A DNA stretch of 10,557 nucleotides from Treponema sp. (GTDB lineage: Bacteria; Spirochaetota; Spirochaetia; Treponematales; Breznakiellaceae), in NCBI GenBank assembly GCA_031261385.1, contig JAISJS010000381.1, positions 1-10,557 on the forward strand, written 5' to 3'. Made by a program: the position numbers and the translations under genes. Below are positions 1 through 6,763 of the stretch, one piece after another; position 1 is the first letter of the stretch; each line of letters opens with the position of its first letter. The notes beneath the pieces were generated by a model. It ran no database searches, was not told the origin of the DNA, and saw only the letters and a list, made by a program, of their open reading frames with translations.

Positions 1-615
1 CTCTGCGGCAATGATCCAGTCCGCCCCGGCGGTAATTTTTCCTGCAAGATCGCCAAAGCCCGAAGATGAAAGATACGGGGGGGCCTTTACAAGGACGTCC
101 GTATCGGCGGCAACGGCAAGGGGGGCGGTACAGTCAAGGGTTTGCTTGAAACCGTCTACCAGTATGGCGGCGCCAAACGCGGTAAAACCGTCCACTGAAG
201 CGGCGGTGGGAACACAGAGATAAGGCAGGGAACGCTCAAAGGCGGCCCGTTTTACCAGATCGTTTATCGTGCCGGAACCTATGGCAATGGGGATAAGTCC
301 TTTTGGAAATGCAGAAAATTCTCCGGCAAGTTTTTGTATGTGGGCATATTCGGCGTGAAGATGCGGTTCCGCGGGAAAAATGCAGCTGCCTGCAATCGGG
401 ATCCCCGCATCGGCAATAATTTTACGGACTTCTGCGCCTGATGCGGCCTGAGTATTTTCATCGGCAGCAAAAAACACCGGAACATCCGGGTACAGTTTTG
501 AAAGGATGCCGGGAATATCATGCAATATCCCCTTTCCACAGCGGAGCGCCCTGGTTTCATCTGCCGCGCCAAGGCAATCTTCAAGGCTCATTATCGGATC
601 TTTTGCATTGTTCAT
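1..615 (-). CDS. egsA: Glycerol-1-phosphate dehydrogenase (AraM/EgsA family), 3' end cut by the window edge
   Basis: The minus strand reads open for 205 codons from an ATG at 613-615 to the left edge, so the C-terminus is missing; full family members are roughly 350-400 residues. Family knowledge: these cytosolic iron-ADH-like enzymes reduce dihydroxyacetone phosphate to sn-glycerol-1-phosphate with NAD(P)H and a bound divalent metal. Seen here: the dinucleotide-binding run AIGSGTINDLVK (residues 111-122), the signature VPTAASVDGFTAFGA (135-149), and GFGDLAGKITAGADW (186-200), whose Asp189 is a probable metal ligand. An in-frame TAA (619-621) lies just upstream of the start. ATG at residue 9 is an alternative start; neither has a strong Shine-Dalgarno sequence. 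The gene is divergent from the aminotransferase. In bacteria the product can feed G1P-based lipids (AraM of Bacillus); that role here is inference. Symbol by homology; family call is firm. Confidence 0.9.
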   Translation of the reverse strand, partial: MNNAKDPIMSLEDCLGAADETRALRCGKGILHDIPGILSKLYPDVPVFFAADENTQAASGAEVRKIIADAGIPIAGSCIFPAEPHLHAEYAHIQKLAGEFSAFPKGLIPIAIGSGTINDLVKRAAFERSLPYLCVPTAASVDGFTAFGAAILVDGFKQTLDCTAPLAVAADTDVLVKAPPYLSSSGFGDLAGKITAGADWIIAAE

Positions 616-617
616 GG

Positions 618-647
618 TTTACCGTACCATGCTTTATGGGGTATATT
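618..647 (+). promoter_or_regulatory. Candidate promoter of the aminotransferase gene
   Basis: TTTACC (618-623) and TATATT (642-647) are separated by 18 nt and would start transcription near 654, upstream of the GGAGG at 671. The -35 matches consensus at 4 of 6 positions, so this is weak. The 65-bp divergent gap must hold the promoters of both flanking genes, so some promoter is expected here. Confidence 0.4.
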
Positions 648-670
648 GAAGGGGTAAAATTAATTTTCCC

Positions 671-675
671 GGAGG
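671..675 (+). promoter_or_regulatory. Shine-Dalgarno site that fixes the aminotransferase GTG start
   Basis: GGAGG lies 5 nt before GTG (681-683). The reading frame stays open upstream to an ATG at 441, but that extension has no ribosome site, overlaps the divergent gene and encodes sequence unlike any aminotransferase. The GTG therefore is the start. Confidence 0.85.
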
Positions 676-680
676 TAGCT

Positions 681-1877
681 GTGCCCATTGCAGGAACAAT
701 AAAAGATGCGCTTTCTTCTTCTTCGATGATTCGCAGGATGTTTGAAGAGGGGAGCCTCTTAAAAAAACAATACGGAGCCGGCAAGGTTTTTGATTTTTCC
801 ATCGGGAACCCCGATATTGAGCCGCCGCCGGCTTTTCACCGGGTATTTCTCAAGCTGGCAAAGGAAGATAAAAAAGGCTCCCACGGGTACATGCCCAACG
901 CAGGTTTTCCCGAGGTGCGGGAAGCGTTAGCGCAAAAAACCGCCCGGGAACAGAATGTCAGCATCGACGGTTCCCATATCGTTATGGCGGCAGGGGCTGC
1001 AGGCGGCCTCAACGTAGTCTTTAAAACGATCCTTAATCCGGGAGATGAGGTTATAGTGTCCCGCCCCTATTTTATGGAATACCGATCGTATGTGGGAAAT
1101 CACGGAGGCGCCCTTGTCGAGGTTGACGCGTGTGCGGATTTTAACCTTGATCTTGCAGCTATTGCCTCAAAACTTTCCCCCAGGACTGCGGCGGTGCTTA
1201 TCAATTCCCCTCACAATCCCTCGGGCCGTATCTATCCCGCAGAAACGATAAAAAATTTAAGCGATATTTTGCGTGACCACGGAAAAAAATCCGGTCGTCT
1301 GCCGTACCTTGTTTCCGATGAGCCGTACCGGGAAATTGCCTACAACAACATCAACGTGCCGCCGGTACTCAATGCCTACAGCGAGGCGATCATCGTCAAT
1401 TCGTATTCCAAAAGCCTTTCCCTCCCCGGTGAGCGCATAGGCTATATCGCGGTAAGCCCCGATATCGGCAATAAGGATGATGTGATAAACGGCCTTATCT
1501 ACGCCACCCGTATCCTCGGCTTTGTCAACGCTCCGGCGCTGATGCAGCGTATCGTGGCGGAGCTTGCCTTTGCCCGTGTTGACGTGGACATTTACGCCCG
1601 CCGCCGGGACTGCTTTAAAAAGGTTCTTGAAGCGGCGGGGATAGAATACGCTGAACCGGAAGGGGCCTTTTACCTGTTCTGCAAAATCCCCGCTAAAAAA
1701 AGCGGCGAAGAAGGCGGCGACTCCGCATTTGTGGATCATCTAAAAAAACATTTGATCCTCGGCGTCCCCGGCTCCGGCTTCGGTAAACCCGGCTGGCTGC
1801 GTTTTGCATATTGCGTCGACGAGAAGATTATTAAAGCTTCAGGAGAAGCTTTCAAGAAAGCAATGGAAACCTGGTGA
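681..1877 (+). CDS. PLP-dependent class I/II aminotransferase
   Basis: 398 residues from a GTG start, a normal length for fold-type I aminotransferases, which swap an amino group between an amino acid and a 2-oxo acid in the cytosol. Key positions by alignment with aspartate aminotransferase: NSPHNPSG (175-182) with the cofactor-contacting Asn179, Asp213 and Tyr216 in VSDEPYRE, Schiff-base Lys244 in SYSKSLSLPGERIGY with phosphate-binding Arg252, and the carboxylate-binding Arg374 in GWLRFAY. All catalytic residues are present, so it should be active. Substrate cannot be read from sequence: aspartate, alanine or an aromatic amino acid are all possible. It is a single-gene unit, divergent from the G1P dehydrogenase gene and convergent with hisS, separated from hisS by an inverted-repeat element. 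Family is certain; specificity is not. Confidence 0.95.
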   Translation: MPIAGTIKDALSSSSMIRRMFEEGSLLKKQYGAGKVFDFSIGNPDIEPPPAFHRVFLKLAKEDKKGSHGYMPNAGFPEVREALAQKTAREQNVSIDGSHIVMAAGAAGGLNVVFKTILNPGDEVIVSRPYFMEYRSYVGNHGGALVEVDACADFNLDLAAIASKLSPRTAAVLINSPHNPSGRIYPAETIKNLSDILRDHGKKSGRLPYLVSDEPYREIAYNNINVPPVLNAYSEAIIVNSYSKSLSLPGERIGYIAVSPDIGNKDDVINGLIYATRILGFVNAPALMQRIVAELAFARVDVDIYARRRDCFKKVLEAAGIEYAEPEGAFYLFCKIPAKKSGEEGGDSAFVDHLKKHLILGVPGSGFGKPGWLRFAYCVDEKIIKASGEAFKKAMETW

Positions 1878-1893
1878 ATCTGGTGTAAAGCAG

Positions 1894-2041
1894 GAAGAGT
1901 AACCGCAGAGAACGCAGAGGGGTGCACGCGAAAGCGTGCAAACGCGGAGAACGCAGAGAGGAGAAGACAAGAGAATTTGAAGTTTATTTGGTATTCTCCG
2001 CGTCCTCTGCGCCTACTCCGTGTTCTCTGCGGTTTCTCTTC
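1894..2041. repeat. 148-bp inverted-repeat element built from GCAGAGAAC-type units
   Basis: The ends (1894-1913 and 2022-2041) are inverted copies matching at 19 of 20 positions; the core is AACCGCAGAGAAC against GTTCTCTGCGGTT. Inside the left arm GAGAACGCAGAG occurs twice (1908-1919 and 1947-1958), and the right arm holds matching inverted units (ATTCTCCGCGTCCTCTGCG at 1993-2011). It fills nearly all of the gap between the stop codons of two convergent genes. The transcript could fold into a long hairpin from either strand, so it may serve as a bidirectional transcription end. No open frame is inside. Iterated palindromes of this flavour recur in many bacterial genomes (from memory); mobility is inference. 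Confidence 0.8.
1923..1940 (+). repeat. Perfect 7-bp hairpin with GAAA loop inside the repeat element
   Basis: TGCACGC (1923-1929), GAAA (1930-1933), GCGTGCA (1934-1940) form a perfect stem closed by a C-G pair over a GNRA-type tetraloop. It lies between the two GAGAACGCAGAG copies of the left arm and has no counterpart in the right arm, so it looks like a separate insertion into, or structural module of, the larger element. Confidence 0.6.
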
Positions 2042-2065
2042 ATTTTTTGTTGAATTTTCTAATCT

Positions 2066-3421
2066 TCATTCTCCCTTAATAATCTTTATAGCTTCGTAAA
2101 TGGTACCTTCCCGGTTTTGCCGTGCGCCAAGATCCCGCAAGGTCAACTGACACTTTTCAAGATCCTCCGGCTTTAGATCCTCGGGCGGTATGACAAGCCA
2201 GCGTATGCCTTTTTTTTCTGCAAGCACGTATTGTTTTACTAATTGCTTACTGTCAGAAGATTTTGAAGGTTCAAGAAACACTTCGCAGGGGACGCCTGCC
2301 TCACGAAACTTTTCTGCCAGCGCCTGATAGAGCCCACCGTTTTCTTCATTGAGGCAGGCAATGGCGGTGCTGGCATAGTTCTGCACGGCAGGCAGTTTCT
2401 CCAGGCTTTCCAGGGCTGCGATAAGCCGGTCAAGGCCGATGGAAGTACCTACTCCGCTGACGTTTTCTCCGCGGGATTTTGTGTACAGTCCTGCAAGGTT
2501 GTCATAACGGCCGCCTGAACAGACCGAGCCAATATCGGGAAGTTCCGTTAAAAATGTTTCAAATACCACACCGGTATAGTAATCCAGCCCCCGCGTAATG
2601 GATGGGTCAAGCACAAAAGATTTTTCAATTCCGGTATCGAGCATAAAACGGCGGAGAAGGGCAAGTCGTTCCGATTCGGGAGAAGATCCGCCGGAAAGGG
2701 AAGTCATTGCTGCAAGGGTTTGTTCAAACGAGCAAACGGAACCACCGGCGCCTCCTCCTGCGCCAATAAAGGCAAGTATTTTTTTGGCGTTCTCTGCATC
2801 GGTTAATTCTTCAAGGAGTTTTTGCGTTTCATCTTTTCCGATTTTGGAAAGCTTGTCCACGGTGCGCAGTATTTCAACCGATTTTTCTTCTGTCCCTATC
2901 ACAACAAGAAAACGGTTAAACAGTCCCCGGTGATTTACCCGTATACTTACATCAACGCCAAGTGCGGTAAAGACATTCCGTATCATAAGGAGTATTTCAA
3001 AATCCGAAGCAGGGCTGTCGCTCCCGACGGTATCAACGTCGCATTGGGTAAATTCACGGTAACGGCCCCGCTGGGTGTTTTCTCCGCGCCATACCTTGGC
3101 GATATGATAACGCTTGAAGGGCAGGGTAATCTCGGCGAGGTGCAGGGCGACAAAACGGGCAAAGGGAACAGTTAGGTCAAAGCGGAGGGCCACATCCCGG
3201 TCCCCGTTATCATTAAAACGGTATATCTGCTTTTCGGTTTCACCGCCGCCCTTGCCCAATAGTATCCGGGCATATTCCAGCGCGGGGGTATCTATCGGTA
3301 CAAAACCGTACGAGCGGAAGACGGCCTCAATTTTTTCTATAAGATCACGGCGGGCTATTTCGGCAGGGGGGAGAAAATCCCGAAAACCTTTTAGTATTTT
3401 TGGTTCGATATATGAGATCAT
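2066..3421 (-). CDS. hisS: Histidyl-tRNA synthetase
   Basis: 451 residues; charges tRNA-His with histidine using ATP. Class II core: motif 1 region near residues 35-50 (FRSYGFVPIDTPALE), motif 2 KVWRGENTQRGRYREF (109-124), the histidine-specific RGLDYYTG (277-284) with active-site Arg277, and motif 3 GVGTSIGLDRL (323-333). The C-terminal stretch from about 350 fits the anticodon-binding domain, which separates it from the short HisZ paralogue. Odd points: motif 2 continues as TQCDVD, which resembles the eukaryotic-type enzyme rather than the usual bacterial form, and a glycine-rich GAGGGAGG (220-227) lies in the insertion domain. The start ATG is 1 nt after the TAA of the upstream gene, with no Shine-Dalgarno sequence, so translation is probably coupled. 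Identification is firm. Confidence 0.95.
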   Translation of the reverse strand: MISYIEPKILKGFRDFLPPAEIARRDLIEKIEAVFRSYGFVPIDTPALEYARILLGKGGGETEKQIYRFNDNGDRDVALRFDLTVPFARFVALHLAEITLPFKRYHIAKVWRGENTQRGRYREFTQCDVDTVGSDSPASDFEILLMIRNVFTALGVDVSIRVNHRGLFNRFLVVIGTEEKSVEILRTVDKLSKIGKDETQKLLEELTDAENAKKILAFIGAGGGAGGSVCSFEQTLAAMTSLSGGSSPESERLALLRRFMLDTGIEKSFVLDPSITRGLDYYTGVVFETFLTELPDIGSVCSGGRYDNLAGLYTKSRGENVSGVGTSIGLDRLIAALESLEKLPAVQNYASTAIACLNEENGGLYQALAEKFREAGVPCEVFLEPSKSSDSKQLVKQYVLAEKKGIRWLVIPPEDLKPEDLEKCQLTLRDLGARQNREGTIYEAIKIIKGE

Positions 3422-3422
3422 T

Positions 3423-4244
3423 TTATTGGGCTAATTTTAACGAAGGATTTGACCGGGCGTTGTACCAGTAGTCATCAATTATCTCTACAAGCTCCGGGCT
3501 AAAGGCCAGGTTTGACACGGTGCGTACCAGACCCTGGCTCAGGATATCCGTTGAAACGACCGTCCCCGCTGCGGAAATCCGGTACTTTTTAAAGAAAAGC
3601 TGATACGCGACAGAAGTTCCCGGCGCACGGGAGGCCGCTCCTGCCGCTTCAAGGTGTTCAATGGTTTTACTGCTCAGGCTGAAAACCTGAATCCGTTTTG
3701 CCTGTGCACTCGGTTCGGTGATGGTGGCGTACATATTATACCCAAGCAGCTTTGCAACATCCGGCGTCATCCTGATGGAGGTTTTTCCGTAATCATCGTA
3801 CTGGGCTTTTATACGATCCTGTGTTTCGAGAAATCCCCCAAGCATGGCTACAAGATCATCGGGGGCTGACTTGTAATCCACTACAAAAAGTCCCACGTTT
3901 TCCCGGCCCTTCATCGGCCCGATGGTGGTCAGGTTGCAGCGGATAAAAAATTTTATCGGTTCAGACGATTTTGAACCGGGCGGGTTAAAGGCGATGGAAA
4001 GTCCCACAATGCCGTTGACATACCGCTGAAAAAAGGTGAGTTCCTGTTTGGAAAGGGATGCAAGAAAAAGACTGCGCTTGAACCCGAATTGAAAGGGGAC
4101 GCAGAGTATTACGTAATCTTCAATTTTGAGAAAACAATGACTGCGATCCACCCCTAACTTGGTCAGGGCATATTGACTGCAGGCGATGCTTTGATCGCCG
4201 AATCGTGCCAAATATTGAGCGGCGCCGGTCGGTGCATTAGCCAT
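3423..4244 (-). CDS. Conserved-looking protein of unknown function, coupled to hisS
   Basis: 273 residues that I do not recognise. The start is supported by AAGGA (4252-4256) 7 nt before the ATG. No signal peptide, transmembrane segment or classic catalytic motif is visible; it looks soluble and of mixed alpha/beta type, with alternating hydrophobic stretches (YVILCVPFQFGFKRSLFLA, 44-62; ENVGLFVVDY, 115-124). The C-terminal half (about 155-270) may be a second domain. Spirochaetes have divergent PilZ-related proteins of this size, but I see neither a clear RxxxR nor a (D/N)xSxxG motif, so I do not assign that. The stop codon is 1 nt from the hisS start, which implies co-transcription. The 110 bp upstream (4245-4354) hold no convincing promoter or terminator, so it may be read from neuB. 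Real gene: likely; function: unknown. Confidence 0.7.
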   Translation of the reverse strand: MANAPTGAAQYLARFGDQSIACSQYALTKLGVDRSHCFLKIEDYVILCVPFQFGFKRSLFLASLSKQELTFFQRYVNGIVGLSIAFNPPGSKSSEPIKFFIRCNLTTIGPMKGRENVGLFVVDYKSAPDDLVAMLGGFLETQDRIKAQYDDYGKTSIRMTPDVAKLLGYNMYATITEPSAQAKRIQVFSLSSKTIEHLEAAGAASRAPGTSVAYQLFFKKYRISAAGTVVSTDILSQGLVRTVSNLAFSPELVEIIDDYWYNARSNPSLKLAQ

Positions 4245-4354
4245 TTTGATATCCTTGTTTCATTGCTATTTTATTTTGATACAAAATGTTAAAAAAGACA
4301 ATATACCGCGCCGCTTATGTGCCGGGGGTCCCTGTATCCTGACGGCGGCCGCAA

Positions 4355-5482
4355 TTATATATCTTCAAAACGGATCCCTTCTCCGGCGGGAATAAAATTC
4401 CGGGCGCTCCGCCCCGGCAGCGCTTTTTCCCAGGAGGGGGCAAGCCCCGGCCGGAGGATTTTTTCCGTCCGCAGCACGGCAAAATCCGTATTCGCAAGGA
4501 TTTCCCCCGCTTTAATATCCCGCAGGGCGTGGATTGATCGATTTGTCCGCAGGTAATTATCCCGTTCTGCGGGGGCAAGTTCCTTAATGCCCGTACCAAG
4601 GACTTTTTCAACGGTCTCTGCACCCCGTTCCCGGGAAAAAGTCCGTACCGTTTCTTCAGGGCCTGCTTCTGAGGCGCGGCGCACTGCCCTGACCATGCCG
4701 GCAAAAAGCTCCGGCGGCAGGGCAATCGGGTCATCAAGGCCCGGATCCTCGCGGGAAAGGCAAAAATGTTTTTCAACGGCAACTGCCCCCTGGCTCACTG
4801 CCAAAGCGGGAACAAGGTACGGATCCAGGCTGTGATCGCTTACCCCCGTTAAAACCCCGAAAATTCCCGACAAATTCCGCAAAACCCGCAGGTTATAATC
4901 GGCTGCCGGGGCAGGATAGGCGGTAACACAGTGCAAAAGACAAATATTCTCCCTGAAAGACGGTCCGTTATCCCCGTTCTCCAGTGCAGAAAGCGCTTCT
5001 TCGATGTCTCCAAGCCTTGAAACCCCGGAAGAAAGCAGTGTCGGCAGGCGCCAGGCGCCAATTTCCCTTAGTAAACCGGTATAATTCAGCTCGGGAGAGG
5101 CGATTTTGACCAGATCGGGGTTCAGGGAGCGCAGCAGGGCGGCGCTCCGGAGGCCGAAAGGGGTACAAAGGAACAAAAGCCCCTGTTTTTCGACGTAGGC
5201 TTTCATTTCGGCATAAAAATCGGGCGGCGCTTCAAGCTGCCTGAAACGGTCGTAAAGCCGTATATTTCCCCCTGGCAGGGTCACAACGCCGGTATTGGGG
5301 TGGAGAATCTCATCGGCATACACTATTTGAAATTTGATGCAATCCGCCCCGGCTTCCGCTGCGGCACACGCCATGTCTTTGGCCCGCCGCAAATCTGCTC
5401 CGTGAGAGGTCCCCAGTTCCGCTATGATGAGCGTTTTTTTTTGACTGAATTGCCGGTCAGCTATGGTAAATACCCTGTCCAT
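4355..5482 (-). CDS. neuB: NeuB-family sialic-acid-type synthase with C-terminal SAF domain
   Basis: 375 residues. The family condenses phosphoenolpyruvate with an N-acyl hexosamine to make nine-carbon sugar acids (sialic, legionaminic or pseudaminic acid) in the cytosol. TIM-barrel features: IAELGTSHGAD (20-30), PEP-contacting lysines by alignment in CIKFQ (Lys50) and VKIAS (Lys126), and metal-binding His217 (SDHS) and His239 (EKHF). The last 65 residues (NRSIHALRDIKAGEIL, then a PGR...IPAGEGI stretch) form the antifreeze-like SAF domain that caps the partner active site, with Arg314 in NRS as the conserved arginine. The ATG follows an AAGGA at a long 12-nt spacing. Spore-coat SpsE proteins belong to the same family, so the exact sugar is open; a role in surface or flagellin glycosylation is inference. 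No other nonulosonate gene is in the window. Confidence 0.9.
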   Translation of the reverse strand: MDRVFTIADRQFSQKKTLIIAELGTSHGADLRRAKDMACAAAEAGADCIKFQIVYADEILHPNTGVVTLPGGNIRLYDRFRQLEAPPDFYAEMKAYVEKQGLLFLCTPFGLRSAALLRSLNPDLVKIASPELNYTGLLREIGAWRLPTLLSSGVSRLGDIEEALSALENGDNGPSFRENICLLHCVTAYPAPAADYNLRVLRNLSGIFGVLTGVSDHSLDPYLVPALAVSQGAVAVEKHFCLSREDPGLDDPIALPPELFAGMVRAVRRASEAGPEETVRTFSRERGAETVEKVLGTGIKELAPAERDNYLRTNRSIHALRDIKAGEILANTDFAVLRTEKILRPGLAPSWEKALPGRSARNFIPAGEGIRFEDI

Positions 5483-5538
5483 TTGGTAATCATTTCCTTT
5501 TGTTGTGTATTTTGCAAGATAGCGGGAATCCTTTGTGA

Positions 5539-5555
5539 ATATTCATCACGAATAT
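5539..5555. promoter_or_regulatory. Small inverted repeat upstream of the 5618 promoter
   Basis: ATATTC (5539-5544) and GAATAT (5550-5555) flank ATCAC, ending one base before the -35 box at 5557. The position suits an activator site, and it lies in the divergent neuB control region, but 6-bp A/T-rich arms can arise by chance. Confidence 0.3.
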
Positions 5556-5556
5556 C

Positions 5557-5585
5557 TCGACATTTTTTTTATCATGCGGTATTAT
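5557..5585 (+). promoter_or_regulatory. Sigma70-type promoter for the four-cysteine protein gene
   Basis: TCGACA (5557-5562), a 17-nt spacer, and TATTAT (5580-5585) each match consensus at 5 of 6 positions. The predicted start near 5592 leaves a short leader to the AAGGAG ribosome site at 5606-5611. Confidence 0.65.
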
Positions 5586-5617
5586 ATTATATATATTGAT
5601 TTTATAAGGAGTTTTAC

Positions 5618-5842
5618 ATGAAGACCTTAACCTGCGATGTGTGCCGACATACCATACAGGATCCGATATCGGGAAGGAATTATTTCCATCTCGAACACCG
5701 GGACATTTGTGAAGCCTGCAAGGATCAGCTTGAAATATCGCTTAAACCGGTGGTCAGGACCAAAGATCCCTTCAGCTATGAGTGGTATACCAAACTTGTT
5801 GAAGATTCTATCGAAAAAGCCATCGGCAAAGGCAAGTTCTAG
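5618..5842 (+). CDS. Small four-cysteine (zinc-ribbon-like) protein
   Basis: 74 residues, with AAGGAG 6 nt before the ATG and a good promoter upstream, so it is a real gene. Two CxxC knuckles, Cys6/Cys9 (TCDVC) and Cys31/Cys34 (ICEACK), with His11, His24 and His27 between them, suggest one zinc site. The second half (40-74) is charged and probably helical. No signal peptide or membrane segment. Zinc-ribbon miniproteins often bind nucleic acid or act as adaptors, but I cannot name this one or give its partner. It sits before yebC with a 183-nt gap holding hairpins and a separate promoter, so it is probably an independent unit. Confidence 0.7.
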   Translation: MKTLTCDVCRHTIQDPISGRNYFHLEHRDICEACKDQLEISLKPVVRTKDPFSYEWYTKLVEDSIEKAIGKGKF

Positions 5843-5861
5843 GGAATTTTAGTTCCAGAAC
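5836..5861 (+). other. Small hairpin over the stop codon of the four-cysteine gene
   Basis: GTTCT (5836-5840) and GGAA (5843-5846) pair with TTCC (5853-5856) and AGAAC (5857-5861) around a TTTTAG loop, with a 2-nt AG bulge. The TAG stop codon (5840-5842) lies in the stem. It could protect the mRNA end; no U-run follows. Confidence 0.35.
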
Positions 5862-5871
5862 CTTAGTTTCG

Positions 5872-5898
5872 GGAGGCTGCCCTGGCTGGGCAGTCTCC
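5872..5898 (+). terminator. Strong hairpin after the four-cysteine gene, terminator-like but without U-tract
   Basis: GGAGGCTGCCC (5872-5882) pairs with GGGCAGTCTCC (5888-5898) over a TGGCT loop: 11 pairs including one G-U. The following bases (TGTTGTCATG) are not a proper U-run, so intrinsic termination would be weak. Its place just after a gene and before a new promoter favours an end-of-transcript role; an attenuator is the alternative. Confidence 0.5.
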
Positions 5899-5953
5899 TG
5901 TTGTCATGACCGGTACTTGTGTGCTGAGAGCAGCTGTGAGGCTATCCTCTGTA

Positions 5954-5983
5954 TTGACTAAATTTTCTACTCTATGCTAGCAT
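5954..5983 (+). promoter_or_regulatory. Candidate promoter of yebC-ruvC
   Basis: TTGACT (5954-5959, 5 of 6) and TAGCAT (5978-5983, 4 of 6) are 18 nt apart in an A/T-rich stretch. A start near 5990 leaves a short leader to the AAGGAG site at 6015-6020. The -35 is good and the -10 modest. Confidence 0.5.
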
Positions 5984-6025
5984 ATCTTAATTACTATTAT
6001 CCTCCCTTAGATACAAGGAGTTATT

Positions 6026-6763
6026 ATGTCAGGCCACAGTAAGTGGGCGAAAATTAAACGCGCAAAGGGCGCCACCGACGCCAAACGCGGTCAAACCTTC
6101 ACCAAATTAATCAAGGAAATTACCATTGCAGCCAGAATGGGCGGCGGAGACGCAGAAAGTAACCCCCGTCTGCGGACTGCAATTTTAAAGGCGCGCAGTT
6201 CCAATATGCCCAAGGACAATATCACCAATGCCATCAAGAAAGGCACCGGCGATTTGGAAGGGGTCAGTTACGAAGAACTTACTTACGAAGCGCGTCTGGG
6301 TGAAGTGGCGATACTTATCGAGGTGCTTACCGATAACCGGAATCGCGCCGCGGCGGATGTACGCAATATCCTTACCCGTGCAGGCGCCGAGCTTGCCAAA
6401 TCCGGATCGGTTTCCCGGCTCTTCAAGCGGCAGGGGATTATCACGCTTGACGGCGGGAAATACACCGAGGATCAGGTTATGGAAGCGGCGCTTGATGGCG
6501 GAGCGGAAGATGTGGCGCTTGCCGACGGCGTCATTGAAGTGACCACCGCAACGGAAGATTTTGAGGCCGTGCTGAACATTCTTACCGAAAAGAACTTTGA
6601 GACACTGAGCGCGGAAATCGACATGATTCCGGATGCGGAGGTTTCTCTGGATAATGACGGAACCGGCAAAGCAGTCAGGCTTGTTGAAAAGCTCGAAGAC
6701 AATGACGATGTTCAAAACGTCTATTCCAACATCGCAATTCCGGAAGGATTCGAGGCTGAGTAA
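6026..6763 (+). CDS. yebC: YebC/PmpR family protein
   Basis: 245 residues, normal family length, with AAGGAG 5 nt before the ATG. The N-terminal signature is textbook: MSGHSKWAKIKRAKGATDAK, then the run ending NMPKDNI (60-66), GTGDLEG (73-79) and the YEARLGEVAILIEVLTDNRN region (87-106). The protein is acidic in its last third. Members are cytosolic; they were first described as DNA-binding regulators such as PmpR, and more recent work assigns YebC proteins to translation, easing ribosome stalling at difficult sequences such as proline runs. The gene commonly precedes ruvC, as here; its end overlaps the ruvC start by 8 nt, so the two are co-translated. Identification is firm; which role applies is not visible in sequence. 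Confidence 0.97.
   Translation: MSGHSKWAKIKRAKGATDAKRGQTFTKLIKEITIAARMGGGDAESNPRLRTAILKARSSNMPKDNITNAIKKGTGDLEGVSYEELTYEARLGEVAILIEVLTDNRNRAAADVRNILTRAGAELAKSGSVSRLFKRQGIITLDGGKYTEDQVMEAALDGGAEDVALADGVIEVTTATEDFEAVLNILTEKNFETLSAEIDMIPDAEVSLDNDGTGKAVRLVEKLEDNDDVQNVYSNIAIPEGFEAE
6742..6748 (+). promoter_or_regulatory. Shine-Dalgarno site supporting a CTG start for ruvC
   Basis: GGAAGGA (6742-6748) lies inside the 3' end of yebC and is 7 nt from CTG (6756-6758), the ideal spacing. No ATG, GTG or TTG in the ruvC frame is close to the beginning of the conserved protein, so this site decides the start. Confidence 0.65.

Noticed and set aside
176..181. Possible frameshift in the truncated dehydrogenase
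   Set aside because: The minus-strand frame is open from 615 to 1 with all family motifs in one frame; it is simply cut by the window.
441..680. N-terminal extension of the aminotransferase frame up to an ATG at 441
   Set aside because: It overlaps the divergent dehydrogenase gene, resembles no aminotransferase, and GGAGG sits right before the GTG at 681.
1894..2041. CRISPR-like array in the repeated GCAGAGAAC region
   Set aside because: Units are inverted, of irregular spacing, and no regular repeat-spacer pattern exists.
4344..4351. GCGGCCGC palindrome and nearby G/C-rich stems after neuB as a terminator
   Set aside because: Stems are short with a loop of about 30 nt and the T-run does not directly follow; not convincing.
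6633..6755. Longer ruvC starting at an upstream ATG inside yebC
   Set aside because: It would add up to 41 residues encoded out of frame within yebC, absent from the RuvC family, with no ribosome site.
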